64,000 bases of DNA from Desulfosediminicola flagellatus (GTDB lineage: Bacteria; Desulfobacterota; Desulfobulbia; Desulfobulbales; Desulfocapsaceae), in assembly GCF_005116655.2 (NCBI RefSeq), contig NZ_CP050698.1, positions 512,001 to 576,000 of the forward strand, written 5' to 3'. Positions 1-10,785 of this stretch are shown here, piece by piece. The notes beneath the pieces were generated by a model that ran no database searches, was not told the DNA's origin, and saw nothing but the letters and a program-made list of their open reading frames with translations. Made by a program: the position numbers and the translations under genes. Position 1 is the first letter of the stretch. Every line of letters starts with the position of its first letter.

Positions 1-53
1 GCGCATCAACTGCTGTTTCGAATAACGTTAATATCTAAATAGGGAGGAGCACT

Positions 54-581
54 TTGAATCGTGATGATAAAGCGACCATAGTCTCGGAATTGAATGAATC
101 ATTCAACCGAGCTAAATTCGCTGTAGTCGCAGACTATTGTGGTTTGAAGGTTTCTCAGTTGGAACAGATTCGTGTTGAACTGCGAAATTGTGACTCTGAG
201 ATTCGCATAGCAAAAAATACTCTCCTGAAAAGAGCAGCCGCTGATACAGGCAACGCTGTGCTTAGTGATTCATTTACTGGCACCACCGCTGTCGTCATGG
301 CCTATTCTGATCCGGTCGCACCTGCAAAAGTGCTCGCCAAATTCGCAGAAGGTAATGATAAGTTTGTAATCAGATGCGCAGCACTTGAGGGAGATAAACT
401 GGAACTGGCCGGAGTGATTGCTCTGTCCAAGCTGCCGACCAAAGAAGTACTGCTCAGTCAGTTGCTTTCCGTACTCAACGGAGTGCCTACTGGTCTTGTA
501 CAGGTTCTCACTGGAGTACCACGTACCTTTGGTTATGCTCTTAACGCTCTTAAAGAGCAGAAAGAACAGGCAGAAGCATAA
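54..581 (+). CDS. rplJ: 50S ribosomal protein L10
   Basis: L10 (175 aa) anchors the L7/L12 stalk on 23S rRNA, where translation factors dock. The N-terminal part (about residues 1-110) has the L10 fold with the usual start pattern, and the C-terminal helix rich in Leu/Val (about residues 130-175) is where L7/L12 dimers bind in the family. The start is TTG at 54, chosen because AGGGAGGAG (41-49) sits just upstream. rplL follows 54 bp later, the conserved L10-L12 operon pair. The expected upstream rplA lies outside the window. Autoregulation by L10-L12 binding to the leader is known in other bacteria but cannot be judged here because the leader is cut by the window edge. Confidence 0.97.
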   Translation: MNRDDKATIVSELNESFNRAKFAVVADYCGLKVSQLEQIRVELRNCDSEIRIAKNTLLKRAAADTGNAVLSDSFTGTTAVVMAYSDPVAPAKVLAKFAEGNDKFVIRCAALEGDKLELAGVIALSKLPTKEVLLSQLLSVLNGVPTGLVQVLTGVPRTFGYALNALKEQKEQAEA

Positions 582-635
582 TTTTCCACTCGTTTTTACG
601 ACGTGTAAACTACTTTACAAAAGAGGTTATTCATA

Positions 636-1013
636 ATGTCCATCACAAAAGAAGATGTAATTGAATTCATTGCAAATATGACCGTTCTCGAACTTTCTGA
701 GCTTATCAAAGAGTTCGAAGAGAAATTCGGTGTTTCAGCTGCTGCTCCTGTTGCAGTTGCTGCTGCTGGTGGCGGTGATGCTGCTGCTCCTGCAGAAGAG
801 AAGACTGAGTTTGATGCAATTCTTGCATCTGCTGGCGATCAGAAGATCAAGGTTATTAAAGAAGTTCGCGCTATCACTGGTCTTGGACTTAAAGAAGCAA
901 AGACTCTCGTAGAAGATGCTCCTCAGCCACTGAAAGAAGGTGTTACTAAGGAAGAATGCGAAGAGATCAAAGCTAAGATCGAAGCTGTCGGCGGTACTGT
1001 AGAAGTTAAGTAA
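636..1013 (+). CDS. rplL: 50S ribosomal protein L7/L12
   Basis: L7/L12 (125 aa) forms the mobile stalk that recruits EF-Tu, EF-G and IF2. The sequence shows the N-terminal dimerisation helices, an Ala/Gly/Pro-rich hinge (about residues 34-56) and the conserved C-terminal domain with the KxxKxxR...GLGLKEAK pattern that contacts factors. Length is normal. It is the second gene of the rplJ-rplL pair, and a strong hairpin follows 45 bp downstream. That spacing suggests part of the transcription ends here, so that L12 is made in excess over RNA polymerase, as known in Escherichia coli. Confidence 0.98.
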   Translation: MSITKEDVIEFIANMTVLELSELIKEFEEKFGVSAAAPVAVAAAGGGDAAAPAEEKTEFDAILASAGDQKIKVIKEVRAITGLGLKEAKTLVEDAPQPLKEGVTKEECEEIKAKIEAVGGTVEVK

Positions 1014-1057
1014 TCCGACTGCTAGCAAGGTACCCGAAAATCGGGTGCAACGAATAA

Positions 1058-1100
1058 CAAGACACGCTACGGGCTTTGCCACGTAGCGTGTCTTGTTTTA
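1058..1100 (+). terminator. rplL-rpoB intergenic terminator/attenuator
   Basis: A perfect 14-bp stem (1058-1071 with 1082-1095) closes a 10-nt loop and is followed by TTTTA. It lies between the ribosomal stalk genes and rpoB, the place where enteric bacteria have a partial terminator that lowers rpoBC expression relative to rplL. The structure is seen; partial read-through is inferred from the family arrangement. Confidence 0.8.
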
Positions 1101-1207
1101 GGCTGTTAAAAATATATTAAAAATTAGGTCAGCAATATCAAGCGGTTACGAGTATAGTTTTGTCGTTTCTATAATTAGAACACTAAATTTTACAAAAGGA
1201 AAAAGAC

Positions 1208-1312
1208 ATGCTTGTAAAAACACGATCGCTTTTTTTTACCGCAATGCTTATTAAAGTTAATTCGATTAGACTGACTTTTTTCTTTTCACATAATCCATAC
1301 TCAAATCCTTAA
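1208..1312 (+). CDS. possible 34-residue leader peptide before rpoB
   Basis: A short open frame starts with ATG at 1208 behind AAAAGGAAAAAG and encodes 34 residues with a run of Phe codons near the N-terminus and a second Phe-rich patch. It lies in the 320-bp gap between the attenuator hairpin and rpoB. I do not recognise it. It could be a leader peptide, or chance: the region is A/T-rich and a frame this short is not strong evidence. The rest of this gap shows no other recognisable feature. Confidence 0.2.
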   Translation: MLVKTRSLFFTAMLIKVNSIRLTFFFSHNPYSNP

Positions 1313-1421
1313 CACGTATCACTCCTATTCATTCAGCAACACATCTGAATCGATCGCTTTTCAGGCATCTGACTGTGCTAATTAGTTTGTAACGATTTAC
1401 AGGCAACCTCGAGGACAATTT

Positions 1422-4400
1422 ATGGAACGAGTTAGAAAGAACTTTGCCACGGCTGAAACGATTATTGAGCCACCACATCTCATCTCAATGCAGAGAATTT
1501 CTTATGAAAAATTCCTGCAAATAGACTTAGAACCTGAGGAGAGAGAAGAGCTTGGGCTTGAGGCAATCTTTAAGAGTGTCTTCCCAATCAACGATTTTAA
1601 CGGACTCTGTTCCCTCGAATATGTACGATATAAATTCGGAGAGCCCAAGTACACCGTAGAGGAATGTCAGCAACGTGGAATGACATATGAGATTCCTCTT
1701 AAAATCGTTGTTCGTCTCATTACTTTTGATGTAGATGAGGAGACAGGGGTTCAAACCATTAGGGATATCAAGGAGCAGGAAGTTTTTCTTGGTTCTTTGC
1801 CAATGATGACCGCTGATGGCGTTTTCGTTGTAAACGGTACAGAACGAGTAATTGTTTCCCAGTTACAGCGTTCACCTGGTCTTTTTTATACTCACGACAA
1901 CGGCAAGACTCACGCAAGTGGTAAATTACTGTATTCTGCTAGGATCATCCCTGTGAGAGGTTCGTGGATTGATCTTGAATTTGATATTAAAGATATACTT
2001 CATGTCAGGATTGATCGTCGAAGAAAATTCCCTGTTACTACTCTTTTAAAAGCAATTGGATTCACCTCAGAAGAATTACTCGCAGAGTTTTATCCAATCG
2101 ATACTGTTAGTAAGGTTGGTGAGGATTTCTTTATTGAATTTAATTCAGAGACTTTGCTTTCTCAGCGATTGGAATACGACCTTGTATCACCTGTAAATGG
2201 TGAAATTATAGCCAAGAAAGGTAGAAAAGTAAGTAAAGCTCTCTGTAAGCGAATAGCGACCGAAGAAATCTCCAGAATTCAGATTTCTCCAGAAGCTGTT
2301 GTTGGTAAAATTCTTTCTGAAACTATTATCAATCCTGAGGATGGCGAGCCTATTGCCCTGTGCAATACTGAGATTACAGAAGCATTACTAGAAACTCTTC
2401 TGGCTAGCGGGATTAACCAATTTAAAACCGTTTTTATTGATGGTGTAAAATTCTCTGATTCATTCAGTCGGACTCTGGCTCTTGATAAGGTCGCCGGGAC
2501 AGACGAAGCACTTCTCGAAATTTACCGAAGACTGAGACCATCAAGTCCGCCTACAATTGAAGTCGCCCAGGGATTTTTTGACAATCTGTTCTTTAACGGT
2601 GATCTTTATGATCTGTCAGAGGTTGGTCGTTACAAGATAAATGCGCGATTAAATCTTGATATCGAGATTGAGAACAGAGCATTAACTAAGGCCGATATAG
2701 TCGAATCCATTAAGTACCTTGTACGGTTAAAAGACAGTCAGGGAGCTGTAGACGATATCGATCATTTAGGTAATCGACGAGTTCGAACCGTTGGTGAACT
2801 GGTTGAAAATCAATATCGCATGGGCCTTGTCAGGATGGAGAGGGCAATTAAAGAACGTATGACACTTCAGGACGTTGAAACCCTGATGCCACACGATCTT
2901 GTTAACCCCAAACCTATCTCTGCTGCTATCAAAGAATTTTTTGGTACGTCTCAGCTGTCACAGTTTATGGATCAGACCAACCCGTTATCCGAGGTTACAC
3001 ACAAACGCCGTTTGTCTGCACTTGGACCCGGTGGTTTGTCTCGAGAACGTGCTGGTTTTGAGGTTCGTGACGTCCATCCGACGCATTATGGTCGTATTTG
3101 TCCTGTTGAAACTCCTGAAGGTCCGAATATCGGACTGATTGTTTCTCTTGCGACATATGCTCGAGTAAATCCTTACGGCTTTATCGAAACGCCTTATCGT
3201 AAGGTGGGTGAAAGAATAGTTCTGGACCAGATAGATTATCTTAGCGCACTTCAGGAACAGAATCAGATTATTGCTCCTGCACTTACCGGCTTGAGCGACG
3301 AAAATGCTATTGCCGAAGGAAATCTGATTGTTCGTGAGGATGGAGAGGTTGTTACAGCAAACGCTGACAATGTCACCTATATGGATATTGCACCGAACCA
3401 GCTCGTGAGTGTTGCTGCTTCACTTATTCCTTTTCTTGAAAACGATGATGCTAACCGTGCCCTCATGGGGTCAAACATGCAACGTCAGGCTGTACCATTG
3501 TTGATTACACGTTCACCATTGGTCGGTACTGGGATGGAAAGATATGTAGCACGTGACTCAGGAGCATGTCTTCTCGCTGCAGGTGATGGTGTGGTCGAAG
3601 AGTCTGACGCTAACAGGATTGTAATTCGATATGATAAACCTGGTGTTGATGGGTATGATACCGGCGTGGCTGTATATCGACTTGAGAAATACAAAAAATC
3701 TAACCAGAACACATGTTTCAATCAGCACCCACTGGCAATGCCAGGGCAACGAGTGAAAAAAGGTACTGTTCTTGCTGATGGCCCATCATGTCAACTAGGT
3801 GAGCTGGCTCTTGGTAAAAATGTAACTATTGCATTTATGCCTTGGCGTGGATTTAACTTTGAGGATTCTATTCTTATTAATGAGAGACTCCTTAAAGAAG
3901 ATACATTCACTTCTGTGCATATCGAAGTTTTTGAGACAATGGCACGGGATACCAAACTTGGTAAAGAGGAGATAACTCGTGACATACCAAATGTCAGTGA
4001 AGAGACCCTCCGCAACCTTGATGACTCTGGTATTGTTCGGATTGGTGCAGAAGTTAAAGCTGGCGATACACTTGTTGGAAAGGTGACTCCAAAAGGTGAA
4101 ACTGTGCTCTCTCCTGAAGAGAAACTTCTTCGGGCAATCTTTGGTGAAAAGGCGCAGGATGTTAAAGATTCCTCACTTCGTGTTCCGCCAGGGGTGAGTG
4201 GTGTTGTTATTGATGCTAAAGTCTTCTCACGTAAAGGTGTAGATAAAGACGAACGTTCTCTCATGATTGAGGATCTTGAAATTGATAAGCTCAATCAGGA
4301 TAAAATTGATGAGTTGAATAGCCTCAAGCGTGGCGTTTGTCGAGAAATCGGTTTGATTATTGACGGACGTACTGCAAAAAATGATATTTTCAGTGCTGAC

Positions 4401-5501
4401 GGTGAGCTTGTTGTTGGGCTTGGTAAAAAAATAGAAACTGATATGGCAGTAGATATTGGTTTTCATCAGCTTAAGCATATCGATTTCTCTGAAAAAACGA
4501 AATATGAAGAACCTCTTGCGCTTGCTTTTGAACGTTATGAAAAACAAGCCAGGTTGATTTCTGATCGTTACGATGGCATCATTGAAAGAATGCGTAAAGG
4601 TGATGACCTGCCTCCGGGCGTTGTCAAGATGGTTAAAGTGTATGTTGCCACTAAGCGGAAGCTTTCGGTTGGTGATAAGATGGCTGGTCGACATGGTAAC
4701 AAAGGTGTTGTATCCCGTTTGCTACCTGAAGAGGACATGCCATATTTCGCAGATGGTTCAACTGTAGATATCGTTCTGAACCCGCTTGGCGTACCGTCAC
4801 GTATGAATGTTGGGCAGGTTCTTGAGGTCCACTTGGGTTATGCTGCAAAACGTCTTGGTGCTCAACTTGAGAAACTCGTTCAGGAACAGGCAGTAGACCT
4901 GATTAAAGAGAAGCTAAGAGCTGTTTACCAGGATAGTGAATATGAGGCTATCACCTCAGGACGTAGTGATGAGGAATTGATTGAATGGGCTCATGCTCAT
5001 AGAGAAGGGCTTCATATGGCTACACCAGTATTTGATGGTGCCAAAGAAGAACAGATTCGCAGACTTCTCGTAGAGGCCGGTGCTGATGAAGTTGGACAGG
5101 TTCAGTTATACGATGGACTTACAGGTCAGCCTTTTGCTAATCAGGTAACTGTTGGCGCAATGTATATGGTCAAACTCCATCACCTGGTGGATAATAAAAT
5201 TCATGCTCGTTCAACCGGACCATACTCTCTTGTTACTCAGCAGCCATTGGGTGGTAAAGCGCAGTTTGGTGGTCAGCGACTTGGTGAAATGGAAGTTTGG
5301 GCAATGGAAGCGTATGGTGCGGCGTATACTCTTAAAGAGTTTCTTACTGCTAAATCTGATGACGTTGAAGGCCGAACGACTATGTATGAGAGAATTGTCA
5401 AAGGTGACAACTTCCTCACAACAGGACTACCGGAATCGTTCCATGTTCTGGTGAAGGAGTTGCAGGGGCTGTGTCTGAATATGGAGCTTATTGAGGAATA
5501 A
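1422..5501 (+). CDS. rpoB: DNA-directed RNA polymerase beta subunit
   Basis: RpoB (1359 aa) is the large catalytic subunit that with RpoC forms the active cleft. The rifampicin-binding cluster around residues 505-545 is intact, with the Asp, His and Ser residues of the sensitive form (QFMDQ, THKRR, SALGP), so rifampicin sensitivity would be predicted. The C-terminal third carries the conserved KMAGRHGNKG block (about residue 1085) and the GGKAQFGGQRLGEMEVWA block used to hold RpoC. Length fits a proteobacterial protein. Start ATG at 1422 follows CTCGAGGAC. rpoC follows after a 123-bp gap. Confidence 0.98.
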   Translation: MERVRKNFATAETIIEPPHLISMQRISYEKFLQIDLEPEEREELGLEAIFKSVFPINDFNGLCSLEYVRYKFGEPKYTVEECQQRGMTYEIPLKIVVRLITFDVDEETGVQTIRDIKEQEVFLGSLPMMTADGVFVVNGTERVIVSQLQRSPGLFYTHDNGKTHASGKLLYSARIIPVRGSWIDLEFDIKDILHVRIDRRRKFPVTTLLKAIGFTSEELLAEFYPIDTVSKVGEDFFIEFNSETLLSQRLEYDLVSPVNGEIIAKKGRKVSKALCKRIATEEISRIQISPEAVVGKILSETIINPEDGEPIALCNTEITEALLETLLASGINQFKTVFIDGVKFSDSFSRTLALDKVAGTDEALLEIYRRLRPSSPPTIEVAQGFFDNLFFNGDLYDLSEVGRYKINARLNLDIEIENRALTKADIVESIKYLVRLKDSQGAVDDIDHLGNRRVRTVGELVENQYRMGLVRMERAIKERMTLQDVETLMPHDLVNPKPISAAIKEFFGTSQLSQFMDQTNPLSEVTHKRRLSALGPGGLSRERAGFEVRDVHPTHYGRICPVETPEGPNIGLIVSLATYARVNPYGFIETPYRKVGERIVLDQIDYLSALQEQNQIIAPALTGLSDENAIAEGNLIVREDGEVVTANADNVTYMDIAPNQLVSVAASLIPFLENDDANRALMGSNMQRQAVPLLITRSPLVGTGMERYVARDSGACLLAAGDGVVEESDANRIVIRYDKPGVDGYDTGVAVYRLEKYKKSNQNTCFNQHPLAMPGQRVKKGTVLADGPSCQLGELALGKNVTIAFMPWRGFNFEDSILINERLLKEDTFTSVHIEVFETMARDTKLGKEEITRDIPNVSEETLRNLDDSGIVRIGAEVKAGDTLVGKVTPKGETVLSPEEKLLRAIFGEKAQDVKDSSLRVPPGVSGVVIDAKVFSRKGVDKDERSLMIEDLEIDKLNQDKIDELNSLKRGVCREIGLIIDGRTAKNDIFSADGELVVGLGKKIETDMAVDIGFHQLKHIDFSEKTKYEEPLALAFERYEKQARLISDRYDGIIERMRKGDDLPPGVVKMVKVYVATKRKLSVGDKMAGRHGNKGVVSRLLPEEDMPYFADGSTVDIVLNPLGVPSRMNVGQVLEVHLGYAAKRLGAQLEKLVQEQAVDLIKEKLRAVYQDSEYEAITSGRSDEELIEWAHAHREGLHMATPVFDGAKEEQIRRLLVEAGADEVGQVQLYDGLTGQPFANQVTVGAMYMVKLHHLVDNKIHARSTGPYSLVTQQPLGGKAQFGGQRLGEMEVWAMEAYGAAYTLKEFLTAKSDDVEGRTTMYERIVKGDNFLTTGLPESFHVLVKELQGLCLNMELIEE

Positions 5502-5624
5502 GCTCATAAGTAAGTGTTCAGGTACAAAAGGCTGTACTGCAATAGCAGATTGAAGGAAAATCTCTTCAAGGCCTGCTGGAAAATACATCAGGCATATCCT
5601 AAAATTTGAGGGAGAGGTGATTTC

Positions 5625-8600
5625 GTGGAAGAATTGTTTAACTTTTTTCAAAAACCGAAAGCCCCGACAAAGTTCAAAAGTGTAAGAATTTCACTGGCGT
5701 CACCAGAGAAAATTATGGACTGGTCTCATGGCGAAGTAAAAAAGCCTGAGACGATTAATTATAGAACGTTCAAACCTGAGCGTGATGGTCTGTTCTGTGC
5801 AAAAATATTTGGCCCTGTAAAGGACTTTGAATGTAACTGCGGTAAGTATAAACGCATGAAACATCGCGGCGTTGTTTGTGAAAAATGCGGTGTGGAAGTT
5901 ATTCAGTCTAAAGTCCGTCGAGAAAGATTAGGACATATTACCCTTGCAGCACCAGTGGCTCATATATGGTTCCTTAAGAGTTTACCAAGTAAAATTGGTG
6001 CAGTTCTTGACATGACCTTAAAGCAGCTGGAGAAGATTTTATACTTCGAGCAGTATGCGGTTGTTGAGTCTGAGACAGAGGCGATTCCTGTAGGAACATT
6101 ACTCACAGAGGAAAAATTCCGTCAGTATCGTGAAGAGTATCCTGCTCAGTTTCGTGTTGGTATTGGTGCTGAAGCAATTCGCGAATTGCTTGCAGCAACA
6201 GACCTCATCGAATTGTCAAGAACTCTCCGTGATGAGATGGCTACAACCAACTCTCAGACAAAGCGTTTGAAACTTGGAAAGAGGCTCTTCGTCTGTGAAG
6301 CATTCAGGGATTCAGGCAATCAACCTGAATGGATGATTCTTGAAGTTATTCCTGTGCTTCCTCCTGATCTGCGTCCGCTCGTACCTCTTGAGGGTGGTCG
6401 ATTTGCGACATCTGATCTTAATGATCTGTATCGTCGTGTAATTAACCGTAACAATCGCTTAAAGCGACTCCTTGAACTCGACGCTCCTGACATCATTATT
6501 CGTAATGAGAAACGTATGTTGCAGGAAGCGGTTGATGTACTGTTTGATAATGGCCGTCGGGGACGGGTTATTACCGGTGCAAATAAACGTCCGCTCAAAT
6601 CGCTTGCTGATATGCTTAAAGGTAAGCAGGGACGTTTCAGACAGAACCTTCTTGGTAAGCGTGTAGATTATTCTGGACGTTCGGTAATTGTTGTTGGCCC
6701 ACATCTGCGTCTGCATCAGTGCGGTATCCCCAAGAAAATGGCTCTTGAGTTGTTTAAGCCATTTATCTACAATAAACTTGAGAGCAAAGGGTATGTTACT
6801 ACCATTAAAAGTGCTCGAAAGATGGTAGAGAAAGAAGCTAAGGAAGTTTGGGATGTTCTTGAAGAAGTTGTAACTGAATATCCTGTTATCCTTAACCGTG
6901 CGCCTACTCTTCATAGACTTGGTATGCAGGCTTTTGAAGCTGTACTTATTGAGGGTAAAGCAATTCAATTGCATCCGCTTGTCTGTGCAGCATTTAATGC
7001 TGACTTTGACGGTGATCAGATGGCAGTTCACGTTCCTCTATCTGTCGAAGCTCAGGTGGAAGCTCGTGTTCTCATGATGTCTACAAACAATATTCTTTCT
7101 CCCGCAAATGGTGAGCCAATCATTATCCCATCTCAGGATATTGTTCTTGGTCTTTACTATATGACACGAGAGCGTATCAACGCTCTAGGCGAGGGAAAGG
7201 TGTTCTCTGATGAAACCGAGGCCATAATCGCTTATGATTATGGTGAGATTGATCTGCAGGCCAGAGTCAAAATACGTCGTGGTAAAGAGATAATAGATAC
7301 CACTATGGGGCGTATTGTTTTAGGACAACTCGTTCCTAAGTCTGTTCCTTTCAGAGAGATTAACAAGGTCATGAGCAAGAAGGCTCTTGCTAATCTCATT
7401 GATTACACCTATCGAAGTGCGGGAACTAAGGATACTGTAATTCTTGCTGATCGTTTAAAAGACACTGGTTACGAGTATGCAACTAGAGCCGGTATTTCAA
7501 TCTGTATTAACGACATGAAAATACCTCTTCGTAAGGAAGAGATGGTTGAAAAGGCTGAAAATGACGTATTGGATGTAGAGCAGCAGTATTCTGATGGTCT
7601 GATTACTGCTGGTGAGAAATACAATAAGGTCATCGATATCTGGTCAAAGGCATCGGAAGATGTTGCAAACGAGATGATGGATGAGATTAAAATTGATTAT
7701 TTCCGCAATAAAGATAATCAGATTGAGGAAGGGCCGAGTTTCAACTCCATCTTTATTATGGCCGACTCCGGTGCGAGGGGATCGAGAGATCAGATTCGTC
7801 AGCTTGCCGGTATGCGTGGTCTTATGGCAAAACCTTCGGGCGCTATTATTGAGACTCCAATTAAAGCTAACTTTCGAGAAGGTCTTGGAGTTCTGGAGTA
7901 TTTTATTTCTACTCATGGTGCTCGAAAGGGTCTCGCTGATACCGCACTTAAAACAGCTAACTCTGGATACTTAACCCGTCGTCTTGTTGACGTTGCTCAA
8001 GAAGTCACTATTGTTACAAGTGATTGCCATACTCTTGACGGTATTGTTGCTGAGCCACTGCTTGATGGTGGTGAAGTTATTGTACCATTGGGTGACAGAA
8101 TTCTCGGTCGAGTTGCTCTTGAAGACGTAATTGATCCTTTCAACGATGTAACAATTGTTGCTGCTGGTGAAGAGATTACAGAAGAGAAGATTGAGAAGAT
8201 TGAAGAGGCTGGTATCGATAGGGTAATGATTCGATCAGTGCTAAGTTGTCGTGCTCAACGGGGTGTGTGTGCTCTGTGTTATGGTCGTGATCTTGGTCGC
8301 GGTCATATGGTCAATAGAGGCGAAGCTATTGGTGTTATTGCAGCGCAGTCTATTGGTGAGCCCGGAACGCAGTTGACGATGCGTACATTCCATATCGGTG
8401 GTACTGCGAGTAGATCTGTAGAGCAGGCAGAGATTCAGACCCAGCGTGGCGGAACAGTAGGATTTAAAAACCTTCATCATGTTGTTAATGCTGAAGGGGT
8501 TAAGATTGTCATGAATCGTAATGCTGAAATTGTTATTCTTGACGAACTCGGAAGAGAGCGTGAAAAGTTTAAGGTAAACTACGGTGCTCAGGTACTTGTT

Positions 8601-9671
8601 ACCGAAAATGGTGAGGTCGAGCCTGGAACAATACTTGCTGACTGGGACGCATATACTATTCCAATTGTTTCTGAAGTTGGTGGTATAATCAAGTACGGTG
8701 ACGTTCTTGAGGGTGTATCTATGCAGGAAAAGGTCGATCCCGTTACTGGTAAGTCGTCAAAAGTTATTATTCACTCAACCAGCAGCGCGCAGCTCAACCC
8801 GCGTGTTTCCGTTAAAAGTGATCGTGGTAAGACTCTTAAACTGCCAAATTCAGATGTACACGCAAGATACAGTCTACCCGTTGGCTCCATTATTTCTGTG
8901 AGCGAAGGGGATGTGATTGAACCTGGTACTATAGTTGGTAAGATTCCACGTGAGTCATCAAAAACCAAGGATATTACAGGTGGTCTTCCACGAGTTGCCG
9001 AACTTTTTGAGGTTCGTAAACCCAAAGAGCCTGCGATCATATCAAAGATTGATGGTCGTGTAAGCTTTGGCAAGGAACTTAAAGGAAAACGTAGAGTCGT
9101 TGTGACACCTGAATATGGTGAGTCCGAAGAGTACCTGGTACCAAAATCAAAGCATATCATTGTACATGAGGGTGATTATGTGCAGGCCGGCGAGCCTCTG
9201 ATGGAAGGTACAGTCGTACCAAATGACATCTTGAGCGTTCTCGGTGTAAAGGAACTGGCGAAATTCCTGGTGAATGAGATTCAGGAGGTTTATCGTCTGC
9301 AGGGTGTTAAGATCAACGATAAGCATATTGAAGTTATTGTTCGTCAAATGCTGAAACGCGTTATGATCACTTCAGCCGGTGATTCGAAGTTTATGATTGG
9401 AGAACAGGTTGAATGGTGGAAATTTGAGATAGAACGTGACAAGCTAATGGCAGAAGGCAAGATGCCTGCTGTAGCTGAGCCTCTTCTCCTTGGTGTGACA
9501 AAGGCATCACTGTCTACTGAGAGTTTTATTTCTGCGGCATCGTTCCAGGAAACTACAAAAGTTCTCACCAACGCTGCTATGGCTGGAAAAGTAGACGAAC
9601 TTACCGGATTGAAAGAAAATGTTATCATGGGTCGTTTGATCTCTGCTGGAACTGGTCTTGACGGTAAGTAA
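5625..9671 (+). CDS. rpoC: DNA-directed RNA polymerase beta' subunit
   Basis: RpoC (1348 aa) supplies the catalytic magnesium site: NADFDGDQM lies near residue 460. The N-terminal zinc finger with four Cys occurs near residues 70-90, and the second zinc site (Cys in SDCHTL plus the [11 protein letters not shown] cluster) around residues 800-885. Start GTG at 5625 was chosen because GGGAGAGGTG lies just upstream and translation gives the normal N-terminus. It is co-directional with rpoB and the rpsL block. The length suggests no large lineage-specific insertion. Confidence 0.98.
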   Translation: MEELFNFFQKPKAPTKFKSVRISLASPEKIMDWSHGEVKKPETINYRTFKPERDGLFCAKIFGPVKDFECNCGKYKRMKHRGVVCEKCGVEVIQSKVRRERLGHITLAAPVAHIWFLKSLPSKIGAVLDMTLKQLEKILYFEQYAVVESETEAIPVGTLLTEEKFRQYREEYPAQFRVGIGAEAIRELLAATDLIELSRTLRDEMATTNSQTKRLKLGKRLFVCEAFRDSGNQPEWMILEVIPVLPPDLRPLVPLEGGRFATSDLNDLYRRVINRNNRLKRLLELDAPDIIIRNEKRMLQEAVDVLFDNGRRGRVITGANKRPLKSLADMLKGKQGRFRQNLLGKRVDYSGRSVIVVGPHLRLHQCGIPKKMALELFKPFIYNKLESKGYVTTIKSARKMVEKEAKEVWDVLEEVVTEYPVILNRAPTLHRLGMQAFEAVLIEGKAIQLHPLVCAAFNADFDGDQMAVHVPLSVEAQVEARVLMMSTNNILSPANGEPIIIPSQDIVLGLYYMTRERINALGEGKVFSDETEAIIAYDYGEIDLQARVKIRRGKEIIDTTMGRIVLGQLVPKSVPFREINKVMSKKALANLIDYTYRSAGTKDTVILADRLKDTGYEYATRAGISICINDMKIPLRKEEMVEKAENDVLDVEQQYSDGLITAGEKYNKVIDIWSKASEDVANEMMDEIKIDYFRNKDNQIEEGPSFNSIFIMADSGARGSRDQIRQLAGMRGLMAKPSGAIIETPIKANFREGLGVLEYFISTHGARKGLADTALKTANSGYLTRRLVDVAQEVTIVTSDCHTLDGIVAEPLLDGGEVIVPLGDRILGRVALEDVIDPFNDVTIVAAGEEITEEKIEKIEEAGIDRVMIRSVLSCRAQRGVCALCYGRDLGRGHMVNRGEAIGVIAAQSIGEPGTQLTMRTFHIGGTASRSVEQAEIQTQRGGTVGFKNLHHVVNAEGVKIVMNRNAEIVILDELGREREKFKVNYGAQVLVTENGEVEPGTILADWDAYTIPIVSEVGGIIKYGDVLEGVSMQEKVDPVTGKSSKVIIHSTSSAQLNPRVSVKSDRGKTLKLPNSDVHARYSLPVGSIISVSEGDVIEPGTIVGKIPRESSKTKDITGGLPRVAELFEVRKPKEPAIISKIDGRVSFGKELKGKRRVVVTPEYGESEEYLVPKSKHIIVHEGDYVQAGEPLMEGTVVPNDILSVLGVKELAKFLVNEIQEVYRLQGVKINDKHIEVIVRQMLKRVMITSAGDSKFMIGEQVEWWKFEIERDKLMAEGKMPAVAEPLLLGVTKASLSTESFISAASFQETTKVLTNAAMAGKVDELTGLKENVIMGRLISAGTGLDGK

Positions 9672-9710
9672 TCGCAGCATGTTATTTTTAGGTTGAAGTT
9701 GCTTTTGGTC

Positions 9711-9739
9711 TTGACACTAAAGTGGCGTTAGGGTAAATA
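9711..9739 (+). promoter_or_regulatory. candidate sigma-70 promoter ahead of rpsL
   Basis: A perfect -35 hexamer TTGACA (9711-9716) is followed 17 bp later by TAAATA (9734-9739), a weak -10 match. It lies in the 165-bp gap between rpoC and rpsL, the natural place for an internal promoter of the str block. The motif is seen; promoter activity is inferred. Confidence 0.4.
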
Positions 9740-9836
9740 TCATCTCTTTCGTGCAAAAATTTAGTGGCGAGATCTGCAACTGAATTGTCAGAAATTATAT
9801 ATTAAAACTGTTATTCAAACAGGAGCAGTAAGCGCA

Positions 9837-10208
9837 ATGCCAACTATTAACCAACTCGTTAGGCGTGGCAGAAAAAAGAGTGTTAAGAAAACTAATACTC
9901 CCGCCTTGAAAGGGTCTCCACAGAAGAGGGGCGTATGTGTTCGTGTTTACACAACTACGCCAAAGAAACCAAACTCAGCGCTTCGTAAAGTTGCTAGGGT
10001 TCGGCTTACGAACGGTATTGAGGTCACTTCCTATATCCCGGGTATCGGGCACAATCTGCAGGAGCACTCAGTTGTGTTGATTCGCGGTGGTAGGGTGAAG
10101 GATCTTCCTGGTGTACGTTATCATGTTGTTCGAGGAACGCTTGATTCCCTCGGAGTATCTGATAGACGTCAGGGACGTTCAAAGTATGGAGCTAAGCGTC
10201 CTTCTTAA
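9837..10208 (+). CDS. rpsL: 30S ribosomal protein S12
   Basis: S12 (123 aa) sits at the decoding centre and monitors codon-anticodon pairing. The conserved core [13 protein letters not shown] and the [14 protein letters not shown] block are both present with lysines at the positions (about 43 and 88) whose substitution gives streptomycin resistance, so a sensitive form is predicted. The start ATG follows ACAGGAGC. It leads the rpsL-rpsG-fusA-tuf block. Confidence 0.98.
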   Translation: MPTINQLVRRGRKKSVKKTNTPALKGSPQKRGVCVRVYTTTPKKPNSALRKVARVRLTNGIEVTSYIPGIGHNLQEHSVVLIRGGRVKDLPGVRYHVVRGTLDSLGVSDRRQGRSKYGAKRPS

Positions 10209-10239
10209 TAGAAGGCCGACCTGATGGAGAAAAACTGAT

Positions 10240-10713
10240 ATGTCTCGTAGAAAAGTAATTAGCCGACGTCCGATCGAAGCAGATCCTCGCTTTAACAGCG
10301 TGCTTGTAAGTAAATTTACAAATGGTTTGATGGAACGTGGTAAGAAGAGTGTCGCTATGCGCATCTTTTATGATGCGATGAATATAGTAGAGACTCGTGT
10401 TAGTGATGAAGATTCGATCACCGTTTTCGAGGAAGCGATGGAGCATGTTCGTCCAAAGGTTGAGGTTAAGTCCCGCCGTGTTGGTGGTGCAACTTATCAG
10501 GTGCCGATGGAAGTTCGTCAGACTCGTCGTAATGCCTTGGCGATTCGCTGGATTATCGGATTCGCAAAGTCTCGTTCAGGAAAATCTATGTCTGAGAAAC
10601 TTGCGGCCGAGCTCGTTGATGCGTACAATAATCGTGGCGCCTCTGTTAAGAAGCGTGATGATACACATCGTATGGCAGAAGCCAATAAGGCATTTGCTCA
10701 CTACCGCTGGTAG
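10240..10713 (+). CDS. rpsG: 30S ribosomal protein S7
   Basis: S7 (157 aa) nucleates folding of the 16S rRNA 3' domain (the head) and contacts the E-site tRNA. The N-terminal [16 protein letters not shown] pattern and the [11 protein letters not shown] block are typical. It lies 31 bp after rpsL and 72 bp before fusA, the canonical str order. In other bacteria S7 represses its own operon through the rpsL-rpsG spacer; this short spacer shows no obvious matching structure. Confidence 0.98.
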   Translation: MSRRKVISRRPIEADPRFNSVLVSKFTNGLMERGKKSVAMRIFYDAMNIVETRVSDEDSITVFEEAMEHVRPKVEVKSRRVGGATYQVPMEVRQTRRNALAIRWIIGFAKSRSGKSMSEKLAAELVDAYNNRGASVKKRDDTHRMAEANKAFAHYRW

Positions 10714-10785
10714 GGCGAGAATAAACCAAGCGATGCCATGGGTTGGCATCAGCACTTACTTAATTTCTATATTTGAGGGAGGGCT

